A DNA stretch of 64,000 nucleotides from Pseudomonadota bacterium. GTDB lineage: Bacteria > Pseudomonadota > Alphaproteobacteria > Rickettsiales > Midichloriaceae. A program made the translations under genes and the position numbers. The stretch covers positions 22,269 to 86,268 of the forward strand of contig JAFECK010000025.1 of NCBI GenBank assembly GCA_018242185.1, given 5' to 3'. The notes below the pieces were generated by a model that searched no databases, was not told the DNA's origin, and saw only the letters and a program-made list of their open reading frames with translations. This document shows, one piece after another, positions 1-9,304 of this stretch; within the stretch, counting starts at the first letter, position 1, and every line of letters begins with the position of its first letter.

Positions 1-2458
1 CAGGCGCTACGTTGGCACTTAGGGTTATAACAGCTTTGCGATTTACCCGCTTAATTTCGCCCACCTTAGGTGCTGGCCTAATGCTGGCGAAATTAGAAAT
101 AGGGACCGCTAGACCGCTACGATTCATTACCTTCAGTGACTGTAATGCGGTAATGCCACGATCTTGTGGTGCAAAGCGTACACTGATGTCTACCTCATCT
201 GTCAGGTAATCTGGGCGGTATGAGGAGACGATAAGGCCAGTGCTCACCAAACGAATATTCTGGCCTATTGAGTTAATGTCGACATTATAGCGTGCAGCTT
301 TAGCTCTATCTACAATCACTTGCCATTCTACAGCCCTTTGTGGTCTACTATCTTCAAGATCATAAAGCCCTTCCATGGTTTTCATGAAGGCCAGTGCTTT
401 ATCTGCAGCGTTGGATAATACATTGGTATCGCGCGCAGTTAGGTCGAACTCCAGCGGCTTGCGTGCCGGGGGTCCCATTCGCTCTTGAAAAGTTTGTATT
501 ACTATGCCCTGTATATCCGATAGTTTTTCTAACATGTCGGCTAGGATAACGTCAGCTTTGCGACGTTTGTCCCAATCGACTAAGCCAAGGTGAATAGTAC
601 CAATAGTGCCCTTAGGCAAGTTGTTCTCCTGGTCAAAATTCCCGCTTTTCGCGTAAAAGGTCTCTACTTCGTTAGCAAAGGGTTTGAGCCTCTCTTCCAC
701 CTGTTTAACCAATGCGTCTCGCTGCTCTAAAGCCAGGTTACCTGGAGATTGTATGATAAGCATTGCGCTATTGGGCTCCACCTTTGGGAAAAATTCTGAA
801 CCAAGACCCAGCATGGCAAAAGCTACATATGTAGCTACACCTAAGCCAAGAATGCTGAGCACAAAAGTCCAAGGACGCTCTAAAACTCTAGTCAAAGTTT
901 GCGCGTATTGCTTAGTCCAGCCAACTAGGTTTTCCAAATGGCCATCTTCCGCAGCTTTCATCGATAGGGTTTCCTCTTCGCTAATTTCACTATTTTTGCC
1001 TAGTAATGGCCCTAGTGCCGGCTGTATCAATAGTGCGAACACTAGTGAGCCAGTGAGAATGACGATCACCGTTATTGGCATGTATTTCATGAACTGCCCA
1101 ATTATGCCTGGCCAAAACAGTAATGGCATGAACACAATGATTTTAACCAAGGTGGAGGTAAATACAGGCCATAGCATACGCTCTGCTGAGGTCATAAAAG
1201 CGGATGAGGGGTGTTCTCCTTCAATCATCTTACGATCAGCGTATTCGCTTACCACTATTGCGTCATCAACTATCATGCCCACAGTTAGAATAAGGCTAAA
1301 CAACACAACCACATTCAAGGTTAATCCAGTTAAGGAAAGCACTAGTATGCCAGCGAAGAATGAAGCTGGTATAGAAAACGCTATCAGAACGGCGGATTTA
1401 TAGCCTACCGCGATAATGATTACCGCCATTACCAACAGCACGCCTAGAATTATGCTGTTTTCCAGCTCTTTGACCATGTCCATTATATTGTCTGAGCGGT
1501 CTTGAGTGTAGAATATTTCTATTTTGTCAGGAAGATACTCTGCTTGCTCCGCCAGTATAGCTTTGATTGCATTGACAGTGGAAATTATATTTTGCCCCGT
1601 GCGTTTAGCTATTTCTAGCACTACCGCAGGTTTGCTATTTACCCTCGCTTCATTCAAGCCCTCTTTATAGGTATTCTTTACAGTTGCAACATCCCTCAGT
1701 CTTACGATGCTATCGCCATCGATTTTTATTGGGAAGTCTAAGAGCTCTTCCAGGTTACGCACTAAACTTGGCACCTTAATGGAGTATTCGCCATGGCTGG
1801 TGCGGATCGACCCCGCGGGAATTAGCTGGTTGTTACTATCCACTACAGAGCGCATGAGATCCGCAGAAAGCCCATAGCTTTCCAGAGCTTTTGGTGTAAT
1901 TTCTATTTCCACCACTTCTTCCCTATCTCCACCTATGTTCACAGAGAGCACTTCTGGCACTGCTTCGATTTGTTCAGCAATTTCCCTGGCTAATGTCACT
2001 AGCGTGCGTCTAGGAATATCACCGCTTAACACTACGTTTAATACTGGCTCCAAGCTCAAGTTGATCTCATGCACTTCAGGCATATCAGCGTCTTTTGGCA
2101 ACTTATTACGGGTATCGTTGACCTTATCTCGCACGTCTTGCAGGGCTTTGTTGCTATCAAAACCCGCATCAAACTCCATTATCACCGATACACTGCCTTC
2201 ATTAGCGTAGGAAGTGATCTCGTTTATGCCCTCTACTGAGCGCAGCTCATTCTCCAGGGGACGGGCCATTAAACGTTCTCCATCTTCTGGTGAAACGCCT
2301 TCATAGGTAACCAAAACGTATATTATAGGCACCTTTACATCAGGGTTGCTTTCCTTAGGTATATTCAAGTAAGCAAAATAACCTGCAATGCATACGATCA
2401 CCAGGAATAATATGGAGGCACGACTCTTTTCGGCGCAACCTCGAATTAAGGCACTCAT
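1..2458 (-). CDS. RND-family efflux permease (AcrB/HAE1 type), cut by window edge
   Basis: Inner-membrane proton-driven efflux pump subunit. I translated the minus strand from the ATG at 2458: an open frame of about 819 codons runs off the window, against about 1030 aa for the full family. It starts with a short cytoplasmic segment and TM1, then a porter-domain region (NPDVKVP near residue 38). The TM4 motif VGMIVDDAIVV carries the paired Asp residues that relay protons in RND pumps. The start overlaps the stop of the upstream 190-aa gene by 4 bp (ATGA), so the two are translationally coupled. No HlyD-type fusion protein precedes it in the visible operon. Substrate is unknown. The C-terminus lies outside the window. 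Confidence 0.93.
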   Translation of the reverse strand, partial: MSALIRGCAEKSRASILFLVIVCIAGYFAYLNIPKESNPDVKVPIIYVLVTYEGVSPEDGERLMARPLENELRSVEGINEITSYANEGSVSVIMEFDAGFDSNKALQDVRDKVNDTRNKLPKDADMPEVHEINLSLEPVLNVVLSGDIPRRTLVTLAREIAEQIEAVPEVLSVNIGGDREEVVEIEITPKALESYGLSADLMRSVVDSNNQLIPAGSIRTSHGEYSIKVPSLVRNLEELLDFPIKIDGDSIVRLRDVATVKNTYKEGLNEARVNSKPAVVLEIAKRTGQNIISTVNAIKAILAEQAEYLPDKIEIFYTQDRSDNIMDMVKELENSIILGVLLVMAVIIIAVGYKSAVLIAFSIPASFFAGILVLSLTGLTLNVVVLFSLILTVGMIVDDAIVVSEYADRKMIEGEHPSSAFMTSAERMLWPVFTSTLVKIIVFMPLLFWPGIIGQFMKYMPITVIVILTGSLVFALLIQPALGPLLGKNSEISEEETLSMKAAEDGHLENLVGWTKQYAQTLTRVLERPWTFVLSILGLGVATYVAFAMLGLGSEFFPKVEPNSAMLIIQSPGNLALEQRDALVKQVEERLKPFANEVETFYAKSGNFDQENNLPKGTIGTIHLGLVDWDKRRKADVILADMLEKLSDIQGIVIQTFQERMGPPARKPLEFDLTARDTNVLSNAADKALAFMKTMEGLYDLEDSRPQRAVEWQVIVDRAKAARYNVDINSIGQNIRLVSTGLIVSSYRPDYLTDEVDISVRFAPQDRGITALQSLKVMNRSGLAVPISNFASIRPAPKVGEIKRVNRKAVITLSANVAP

Positions 2459-3027
2459 TTGCTTCCATCTGTATTAGTATTGACATTGCCAGAGTGCTCC
2501 ACAATTTTTTCAACTTGCATGTCGAAAAATAACATCTGGCCTACGTCCCCTTGTTTACCAAATACCTCAACGTATGGCAAGCCAACTCTTATAGATTGGC
2601 CAACTTTAGCTTGCATAATCGCCTCTTCAATTCCAGAGGGTAATGTTCCACTTCCTAGCAACGCCTCTTTATTGCCAGCGCACCAAGTTGGCGTTGCCAG
2701 TGCGCTATTAGGTTTGCAATTATATGTAATCCTACTTTTCGGTGGAATTAAGGAAGTTTGTAAAGCTTGCTCCTGCTTGGGGTTCGCAGGTTCAGGATTA
2801 CTGCGCAGGTAGAGCTTATATATGATCCACTCAACCCAGGAATAATCCTCCACTTTTTTGTTGGGATCAATTGTTATAGTGTATTTTGCTTCGCCTACTT
2901 GAGATGGTTTCATATAGGCCTTTTTCTCTTCCAAAGCCTCTAGGTGGACGTTCTGGTTATACTGCGCCCATACTATCCATACGAAAAGCAAAAACGCAGA
3001 GATGTTGAGCAGTTTTTTGTTAATCAT
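2455..3027 (-). CDS. Membrane-anchored protein with FKBP-like C-terminus
   Basis: 190 aa. An N-terminal hydrophobic segment (residues 5-22) acts as signal anchor, so the rest is probably periplasmic. Residues about 125-180 resemble the end of FKBP-type peptidyl-prolyl isomerases: LPSGIEEAIMQAKVGQ, a conserved-looking VG-x6-P stretch, then an FFDMQVEKI strand. The aromatic active-site residues are not obvious, so it may be a non-catalytic relative. It lies between iscX and the RND permease, overlapping the latter by 4 bp. The context suggests a periplasmic folding or assembly partner of the pump, which is inference only. The family call is tentative. Confidence 0.5.
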   Translation of the reverse strand: MINKKLLNISAFLLFVWIVWAQYNQNVHLEALEEKKAYMKPSQVGEAKYTITIDPNKKVEDYSWVEWIIYKLYLRSNPEPANPKQEQALQTSLIPPKSRITYNCKPNSALATPTWCAGNKEALLGSGTLPSGIEEAIMQAKVGQSIRVGLPYVEVFGKQGDVGQMLFFDMQVEKIVEHSGNVNTNTDGSK

Positions 3028-3047
3028 CTTGATTCTTAAACCCGGTT

Positions 3048-3251
3048 TTATTCTTTTTCTTCAAGCCAGCATGCTTGTATTGCTTCTAAGATTTTTTCAT
3101 TGCATTTCTTGGGGTCATCCACAAATCCGTCCAAATTACACACCATTTGCCAAAGATCAGTAAAGCGAATATGAACTACATCGACCCCAGGGTGGCTTAT
3201 CTCAAGCTCCTCAGCAATTTTTCTTACATCTGTCCATCTCATGTTAGACAT
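3048..3251 (-). CDS. iscX: Iron-sulfur cluster assembly protein IscX
   Basis: Small acidic partner of IscS/IscU (YfhJ family) thought to regulate or supply iron for Fe-S assembly. The family pattern is clear: MRWTDVRKIAEEL at the start, the RFTDLWQ motif, the DDPKKCNEKILEAIQ helix and an acidic tail. An upstream GTG at 3263 would add four residues. The ATG at 3251 preceded by AGGTG, or the one at 3242 directly before the RWTD motif, fits the family better. The rest of the isc operon (iscS, iscU, hscAB) is not in the window, so iscX is an orphan here. It probably shares a transcript with the FKBP-like and RND genes. Confidence 0.88.
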   Translation of the reverse strand: MSNMRWTDVRKIAEELEISHPGVDVVHIRFTDLWQMVCNLDGFVDDPKKCNEKILEAIQACWLEEKE

Positions 3252-3352
3252 ATACACCTGCACTAAATTTCAACAAGGAGTATAGCTTTCGAATGTGAAC
3301 GGATCAATACTTCTTTAGGAAGGTGACCAGGCGGAATCGTGCAAAGCTTTTG

Positions 3353-3859
3353 TCAAGTGCGCTCGGGCTGGTTTGTTATTGAGTATGCTGCGTAGCCCAA
3401 TATTGTCGTTAATACTGCACCACCTAGAGCGATTACTATATCCGAACAATGAACTTGCCAAAAAGCTAGCTCAGACGCGCCATACTCCCAGTGTTGCATG
3501 ATGATTTGTCCAGAAATGGTTTGTGCTAATGCCTCTTGAGGGACCATATAGGTGCCGGCAATTAGGCATGGTCCAATTGCAAGAACAGCAAAGCCTAAAA
3601 AGAACAAAAATATCCACTTGCAACCGTCTACGCCAGGACATGGAGCCTTGGCGCCAGCTGAAGCTATTAGGCAAAGCACCGCTATAGGACCAAGAACCGG
3701 TGATGCTGCTATTAACACAGTTGCGGAGTATAAAGGTGGAACTGCGCCAATCCCTGCCACAGAGGTAGAGATGAGAGGTATAGCTCCGGCTATACAGGTC
3801 ACGGTGGTCGCGATAGCGAAGCCCACAGTTACTTTTTCCCGCCCGTTCAATATGCACAT
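3353..3859 (-). CDS. Multi-TM membrane protein, unknown function
   Basis: 168 aa, unrecognised. About four hydrophobic segments are visible (roughly residues 10-32, 40-65, 80-103 and 140-160), rich in Ala, Gly, Ile and Cys, with a short Cys-containing loop (PCPGVDGCK) between the second and third. A clear promoter (TTGCTT, 17 bp, TATGAT) lies just upstream on the same strand, which supports this frame over the overlapping open frames. It resembles in style other Ala/Gly-rich membrane proteins of this window, without obvious sequence identity. Topology and role are unknown. Confidence 0.55.
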   Translation of the reverse strand: MCILNGREKVTVGFAIATTVTCIAGAIPLISTSVAGIGAVPPLYSATVLIAASPVLGPIAVLCLIASAGAKAPCPGVDGCKWIFLFFLGFAVLAIGPCLIAGTYMVPQEALAQTISGQIIMQHWEYGASELAFWQVHCSDIVIALGGAVLTTILGYAAYSITNQPERT

Positions 3860-3887
3860 TTAAGCCATCCATATTAGTTATGGCGAC

Positions 3888-3916
3888 ATCATACGCTATT
3901 TATACTATAAAAGCAA
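3888..3916 (-). promoter_or_regulatory. Sigma70-like promoter for the 168-aa membrane protein
   Basis: On the minus strand: -35 TTGCTT (3916-3911), 17-bp spacer, -10 TATGAT (3893-3888). It is about 30 bp upstream of the ATG at 3859. Confidence 0.55.
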
Positions 3917-3925
3917 ATAATAAGC

Positions 3926-4546
3926 CTATACATAGTTTTTAGTTGCTCTTAATAAAGTGGAGGATATGTTGATTCGTTTGCCTCTCATCATCGAAATACT
4001 CTGAGGAGATACACATTGCATAGAGCTATTTCTAGTAATAACCGACACATTGCAGTGCTTGATAACCCTGCTTTTCAATGCACTATATACATTGACCACT
4101 TTATCTATAACTCGATCGAACACACAAATCGGTGCCGCTTCTACTATATTCTTCCACCGGTGCCATTTATGAAACGAAGGTAGATTATCCGCTCCCATAA
4201 GCCATATAAACTCGACATTCGGGTGCATTTTACGCAGTCGTGCAATAGTGGCGGCGGTATAAGTATGGCGTTGATATGTCTCTATATCGCTGACCGCCAT
4301 CTTTGGGTGGCGTACAAATTTGCGTACGTCCGTGATTCTCCTGCTGAAAGAATGCCGTAAAGCCACGTCTTTCATGGGATTCTGTGGTGCTACTAACCAT
4401 ACAAGTTTGTCTAGATTTAGCCGCTTTATGGCTTCTTTGGCAAAATGCAGATGGCCCACGTGAGGCGGGTTAAATGATCCGCCAAACAGCCCCACTCTCA
4501 TCCGACTATTTTTTCCTGCAGGTAGAAGAGTGAAGCGTGAAGACAT
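3926..4546 (-). CDS. nadD: Nicotinate-mononucleotide adenylyltransferase
   Basis: Transfers AMP from ATP to nicotinate mononucleotide in NAD synthesis. The nucleotidyltransferase signature GGSFNPPHVGH is present, followed by the family's WLMGADN motif and the C-terminal ISSTLLR segment (INISSTLLR). The annotated frame begins two bases after the lon stop. An internal ATG at 4501 (MRVGLFGGSF) is preceded by AGGA and gives the usual NadD N-terminus, so the first 15 residues may not be made. Downstream of lon on the same strand, it is probably cotranscribed with it. Confidence 0.92.
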   Translation of the reverse strand: MSSRFTLLPAGKNSRMRVGLFGGSFNPPHVGHLHFAKEAIKRLNLDKLVWLVAPQNPMKDVALRHSFSRRITDVRKFVRHPKMAVSDIETYQRHTYTAATIARLRKMHPNVEFIWLMGADNLPSFHKWHRWKNIVEAAPICVFDRVIDKVVNVYSALKSRVIKHCNVSVITRNSSMQCVSPQSISMMRGKRINISSTLLRATKNYV

Positions 4547-4547
4547 C

Positions 4548-6935
4548 TTAGTGCGTGCTTACTGTTTCTTTGCGGTCCTCGCTAGGAGGCACTGAATCGG
4601 CGGGCTCGCTCCAACTAATTGGCTCAGGTTTCTTAGTAAGCGCAATAGCAAGGACTTCTAGCACTGTCTCCACTGGTATGATCTCTAGTGGCTTCTTAAT
4701 GTCGTCTTCAATCTCATCCAGATCTTTGGCATTATCTTTAGGAATAAGTACGGTTTTTACTCCACTACGCAAGGCTGCCAACAGCTTCTCTTTTAGACCG
4801 CCTATCTCTAAGACTCTGCCGCGTAGGGTTATCTCACCAGTCATCGCTAGATCCCTTTGCACTGGAATCCCGGTCAGCACTGATACTAAAGAGGTGCAGA
4901 TTGTTATGCCAGCAGAAGGACCGTCCTTCGGCGTAGCGCCTTCAGGTACGTGTATGTGCAGATCACGTTGCCCAAACAACGATGGTTTAATTCCTAGCTC
5001 GGTTGCTTTAGATCGAATGTAGCCAACTGCAGCATATACCGATTCACGCATCACATCGCCAAGTTTTCCGGTTATTCGGATCTCTCCTTTGCCGTATGCA
5101 GCTATGGACTCGATAACCAACATTTCGCCGCCAACTTCTGTGTACGCCAAGCCATTGGCCATGCCAACCAGGTCGTCGCGCTCTAACACCGCATGACTGT
5201 AACGAGGCACGCCAAGATATTTAGCTAGCTCGGCTTTTGTTATAGTAATGCTTTCCCGTTTTTTGAGTAACAGTTCCTTTACCGCTTTTCTAGCTAACTT
5301 AGCTATTTCACGGTCTAGGTTACGCACGCCAGCTTCTCTTGTATAGTGAGCGATAATCTCGTCAATCACGCCATCTCCTACGATTAGTTCTCCATCTTTG
5401 AGGCCATGAGCTTTCATTTGTTTTGGCAGCAAGTAATTAAGGGCTATTTGTAGCTTCTCATTATCTGTATAACCAGGTAGCCGTATGACCTCCATCCTAT
5501 CCAATAACGGTCGCGGAATATCATAGCTGTTAGCAGTGGCTATAAACATCACGGAGGAGAGATTATAATCCACTTCTAAGTAATGGTCGTTAAACTTATC
5601 ATTTTGTTCAGGATCAAGAACGTCTAACATAGCAGAAGCAGGATCTCCACGAAAATCCGAGCTCATTTTGTCAATCTCGTCAAGCAGAACGACTGGGTTT
5701 ACCATTTTCGCCTTCTTCATAGACTGGATGATCTTGCCCGGCATTGCTCCAATATAAGTTTTACGATGGCCTTTGATTTCTGCCTCGTCACGTAAACCGC
5801 CAAGCGAAATCTTCACAAAGCGCCGTCCTGTTGCCTCAGCTATAGATCTAGCCAACGAAGTTTTCCCCACTCCTGGAGGCCCAATAAAGCATATAATAGG
5901 ACTTTTTAACGAATTAGTACGCAGAGTTACCGCCAAGTATTCCAAGATTCTCTCTTTCACTTTCAATAGGCCATAATGATCCTTGGCAAGCACTGTTTCT
6001 GCGCCTTTTAAGCTTTTCTTTTCGGAGCTGCGCTCTGTCCATGGTAGGTCAGCGAACCATTCGAGATAATTTCTGGAAACCCCAGCTTCAGAGGAGATTG
6101 GGTTCATCGTCCTTAACTTACGCAGCTCAGAATCGACTCGTTCCCGCGCTTCAGGGGGTAGTTTGCGGCGGCCTAATTTTTCCGCTAACACGGAGATCTC
6201 TTCTTGGAAATCACCTTCGCCCAATTCGTCCTGAATCGCTTTCAGTTTGGCATTCAGGTAATATTGCTTTTGGTTCGCTTCAATTTTATCTCGCACCTTA
6301 TCGCGCAGCCTTATTTCTGTTTCCAGCACTTCTATTTCGCTCTGTAAGCTCATAAGAAGTTTCTCTAATTTTTGCTTAAGCACCGTAGACTCCAAGATAG
6401 CCTGCTTATCTTCTACTTTCAGGATAAGATGACCGCTTACCGCATCGCAAAAACGGTCGGCCTCAGCAATCTGATTAACGCCAACTACCACGTCGTTTGA
6501 AATCTTGGTGTTAAGGCTGCTGTAGCGATCAAATTGCTCTGAAATCGCACGCCTTAGTGCCTTGGTCTCTTTATCTTCACGTGCGCTGCTGTCCGCAAGG
6601 GGTTTGGTGTAGGCGTATATAATAGGACCCTCGTGTGCAAATTTCGATACGCTTACTCTCTCTAGTCCCTCAACTAGGACTTTAACAGTCGCATCCTGCA
6701 TTTTTAGCACCTGCAGAATCTTCACTACTACTCCCACTCTGTATAGGTCTGCGCTTTTAGGATCATCCTTAGTGGCATCGCGCTGGGCTAAAAGCAATAA
6801 TTTCCCCTCGCGTGAGGCTGCTTCCAATGCTTTCAACGATTTGTCGCGACCAACAAATAGCGGCACAATCATGGATGGGAACATCACCATATCTCTTAAA
6901 GGTAACACTGGATAAACGTCTGTAGTACCACTCAT
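4548..6935 (-). CDS. lon: ATP-dependent Lon protease
   Basis: Cytoplasmic AAA+ serine protease that degrades misfolded and regulatory proteins. The start is set at the ATG at 6935 (MSGTTDVYPVLPLRD) with GGGAG upstream; a TTG at 6950 would add five residues. That gives 795 aa, the usual size. Order: N-terminal substrate domain (1-200), a coiled region (220-300), the AAA+ module with Walker A GPPGVGKT (Lys near 358) and Walker B VVLLDEIDK, then the protease domain with the catalytic Ser in DGPSAG (near 674) and the Lys in GGLKEK (near 717). All key residues are present. It precedes nadD. Confidence 0.97.
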   Translation of the reverse strand: MSGTTDVYPVLPLRDMVMFPSMIVPLFVGRDKSLKALEAASREGKLLLLAQRDATKDDPKSADLYRVGVVVKILQVLKMQDATVKVLVEGLERVSVSKFAHEGPIIYAYTKPLADSSAREDKETKALRRAISEQFDRYSSLNTKISNDVVVGVNQIAEADRFCDAVSGHLILKVEDKQAILESTVLKQKLEKLLMSLQSEIEVLETEIRLRDKVRDKIEANQKQYYLNAKLKAIQDELGEGDFQEEISVLAEKLGRRKLPPEARERVDSELRKLRTMNPISSEAGVSRNYLEWFADLPWTERSSEKKSLKGAETVLAKDHYGLLKVKERILEYLAVTLRTNSLKSPIICFIGPPGVGKTSLARSIAEATGRRFVKISLGGLRDEAEIKGHRKTYIGAMPGKIIQSMKKAKMVNPVVLLDEIDKMSSDFRGDPASAMLDVLDPEQNDKFNDHYLEVDYNLSSVMFIATANSYDIPRPLLDRMEVIRLPGYTDNEKLQIALNYLLPKQMKAHGLKDGELIVGDGVIDEIIAHYTREAGVRNLDREIAKLARKAVKELLLKKRESITITKAELAKYLGVPRYSHAVLERDDLVGMANGLAYTEVGGEMLVIESIAAYGKGEIRITGKLGDVMRESVYAAVGYIRSKATELGIKPSLFGQRDLHIHVPEGATPKDGPSAGITICTSLVSVLTGIPVQRDLAMTGEITLRGRVLEIGGLKEKLLAALRSGVKTVLIPKDNAKDLDEIEDDIKKPLEIIPVETVLEVLAIALTKKPEPISWSEPADSVPPSEDRKETVSTH

Positions 6936-7032
6936 AAACTCTACTCCCAATCACTAATAATAATCATACAAACATGTAGATTTACCTTGCATAGTATCTC
7001 ATATAGCTTGCCAAGTACAGCGCATTTTAAAC

Positions 7033-7061
7033 TTGCATTTTTTAAAACTACTTTGCATAAT
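7033..7061 (+). promoter_or_regulatory. Sigma70-like promoter of the transporter-GT-xth-polA operon
   Basis: -35 TTGCAT at 7033-7038, 17-bp spacer, -10 CATAAT at 7056-7061. It lies 34 bp upstream of the chosen ATG of the transporter and is the only good promoter seen in front of the four-gene block. Confidence 0.6.
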
Positions 7062-7095
7062 CCCCACATCGATAAAAATCTTTAATGAGAGACGA

Positions 7096-8337
7096 ATGAA
7101 GAAGCGCAAGATTGTAGGACCGGCAATTGTTGGAAACATAGTGGAATACTATGATTTTGGCATATATGCAGTTTATGCGAAGATAATAGGGGAGCTCTTT
7201 TTCCCATCGTCTAGCGAGTTCTTACAAACACTTTCTTCGCTTGCAGTATTTGCAGTTGGTTTTCTTATGCGCCCTGTTGGTGGCGTTTTCTTCGGCCATA
7301 TTGGCGATAGGGTTGGGCGTAAGGCTGCCCTCACCATATCCGTAATCGGCATGGCCCTTGCTACCTTGTGCATTGGCTTGTTGCCGGGGTACAGGGAGAT
7401 TGGTGTTATGGCGCCAATTCTTCTGGTGCTGATACGGCTATTCCAAGGAATGTGTGTTGGCGGTGAAGGTGCCGGGAGTGCTATATTCATCCTTGAACAT
7501 CTAGAGGGTTACAAGCCTGGCCTTATAGGAGGCATTGTGCAAGCATCAAACATGTTTGGTGCATTGCTTGCGAACTTTGTAGCTATTGTGGTTGGTAATT
7601 TTTATGGGAATGACGATTTTGCCTGGCGTATAGGCTTTTTCTTTGGAGGAGCTATGGGGGTAGTGGGCCTATACCTGCGGTTTAGTGTAACTGAAACCCC
7701 GCAATTCCAAGACGTAAAAGAGAGTAATAAATTAGTCAAAATGCCGTTATTGCAGGCAATGCGGGACAAATGGCGCCGGCTTATCCTCATCGCTGCGCTT
7801 GGTGGTTCTACAAGTGCAATGGCTTATATAATACGGGGCTATTTCAACACTTACTTCATTCAAACTTTGGAATACAGCGACCAAGACTCCAAATATTTTA
7901 CTGCAACTTCCCTCTTCATCTTCATATTGTTCCTGCCTATGTTTGGGATTATGGCCGACAGAGTCGGTTACCGCAAGTTTTTATATATAGTATCATACAC
8001 CATAGTAGCCACAGTTATCCCTATATTTATGCTTATTTCCAACGAAGCGCACGACGTGTCGCTCGTGTTCATCGGTCTGTTCCTCTTCTCCTTATTGTCT
8101 GCAGCTATCTGTGCACCTGCTTACCCATATGCTGCTAGTGCTTTATCACCAGAATTGCGTTATTCAGGCGTGGCATTCAGCTGGAATATGGGTATCGCGA
8201 TATTCGGCGGCACTACTCCTGCGATATCAAGCATGCTAGCGCAAGGCATAGCGCCTTATGCGCCATCGTTTTATTTGGTGTTGATGGCTCTACTCTTCAT
8301 TAAAGTGAGCTTTTTAACTCGGAAAGATAAACATTAG
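7096..8337 (+). CDS. MHS-family (ProP-like) MFS transporter
   Basis: Proton symporter of the metabolite:H+ branch of the major facilitator superfamily, about 413 aa with 12 predicted TM segments. Family marks: an N-terminal IVGNIVEYYDFGIY segment, the loop 2-3 motif GHIGDRVGRK, and RLFQGMCVGGEG in TM4. Rickettsiales carry many such genes annotated as proline/betaine transporters; the actual substrate cannot be read from sequence. The ATG at 7096 is chosen over the TTG at 7033 because the latter lies in the promoter and adds an atypical hydrophobic tail. Seven bases separate it from the glycosyltransferase gene downstream. Confidence 0.9.
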   Translation: MKKRKIVGPAIVGNIVEYYDFGIYAVYAKIIGELFFPSSSEFLQTLSSLAVFAVGFLMRPVGGVFFGHIGDRVGRKAALTISVIGMALATLCIGLLPGYREIGVMAPILLVLIRLFQGMCVGGEGAGSAIFILEHLEGYKPGLIGGIVQASNMFGALLANFVAIVVGNFYGNDDFAWRIGFFFGGAMGVVGLYLRFSVTETPQFQDVKESNKLVKMPLLQAMRDKWRRLILIAALGGSTSAMAYIIRGYFNTYFIQTLEYSDQDSKYFTATSLFIFILFLPMFGIMADRVGYRKFLYIVSYTIVATVIPIFMLISNEAHDVSLVFIGLFLFSLLSAAICAPAYPYAASALSPELRYSGVAFSWNMGIAIFGGTTPAISSMLAQGIAPYAPSFYLVLMALLFIKVSFLTRKDKH

Positions 8338-8344
8338 GAGGCAT

Positions 8345-9289
8345 ATGGAACTATCTGTAGTTATACCAGTGATGAATGAGAAGGGTAATATCGCCCCGTT
8401 ATTGGAGAATATATCTGGGGCCCTGAAAGGAATGACATATGAGGTGATTTTTGTAGATGATGGATCTACTGATGGTACAGTGGAGGCGATACTAAAGCTT
8501 TCTGGTCCAAATATCCGCGTCTTAGTGTTTGGTCGTAATTATGGTCAAACTTCTGCTATGGCTGCTGGCATTGAATCTGCCACTGGCGAATTTGTAGTGA
8601 CTATGGACGGAGATCTCCAAAATGATGCCACTGATATCCCTCTGATGCTGAAACGTTTGAAAAATAATAATCTAGATGTGGTGGTTGGGATCCGCAAAAA
8701 GCGAAAAGATGGTGTTTTTCTACGTAAGATACCTAGCATTGTTGCTAACGTCCTTATTAGGAAGATGGTGGGGATCAACATAACAGATATCGGCTGTACG
8801 TTGAAGGTTTTTCGAAACCACCTAGCGAAGAAGTTAGATCTATATGGTGAGCTACATCGTTTTATACCAGTTCTTGCTAGTATGCATGGAGCGAAAATAG
8901 ATGAGATACAGGTCAAGCATCATTCTCGTAAGAGTGGCCAATCCAAATATGGTATTAGCAGAGTAGTGAAAGTCTTAAGCGACCTAATGCTTATGCTGTT
9001 CTTCATCAAATATCGGCAAAAGCCAATGCACCTATTTGGCACATTGGGGTTAACATCTTTAACTACTGGTGTATTGCTAATGGTTTATCTGATTGCTGAG
9101 AAGATGGTTGGTAATAGCATTGGTAACCGGCCCATGTTCTTTATTTCCATATTATGTATGCTGGCTTCGATTCAATTTATCACCACTGGTTTTATTGCAG
9201 AGCTATTAATGCGTACCTATTATGGGGCGAACCAGAAGAAGCCGTATACTATAAGTGCAGAATATAAGGGTAGCGTACGCATTGGTTAA
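8345..9289 (+). CDS. GT2 family glycosyltransferase (DPM1/ArnC/GtrB-like)
   Basis: Membrane-bound transferase moving a sugar from a nucleotide donor to a polyprenyl phosphate. The GT-A domain (residues 1-215) shows the family marks: VFVDDGSTDGT, the metal-binding MDGDLQND, and a basic HHSRKSGQSKYG motif near 200. Two C-terminal hydrophobic segments (about 228-252 and 262-288) anchor it, as in GtrB and ArnC. A strong ribosome site (AGGAGG) sits just before the ATG. Donor sugar and final glycan are unknown. It lies within the transporter-xth-polA operon. Confidence 0.88.
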   Translation: MELSVVIPVMNEKGNIAPLLENISGALKGMTYEVIFVDDGSTDGTVEAILKLSGPNIRVLVFGRNYGQTSAMAAGIESATGEFVVTMDGDLQNDATDIPLMLKRLKNNNLDVVVGIRKKRKDGVFLRKIPSIVANVLIRKMVGINITDIGCTLKVFRNHLAKKLDLYGELHRFIPVLASMHGAKIDEIQVKHHSRKSGQSKYGISRVVKVLSDLMLMLFFIKYRQKPMHLFGTLGLTSLTTGVLLMVYLIAEKMVGNSIGNRPMFFISILCMLASIQFITTGFIAELLMRTYYGANQKKPYTISAEYKGSVRIG

Positions 9290-9304
9290 TTTAACGGGGG
9301 CTTG

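Noticed and set aside
684-1403. A 239-codon plus-strand open frame
   Set aside because: It lies antisense to the RND permease, whose minus-strand frame has clear pump motifs.
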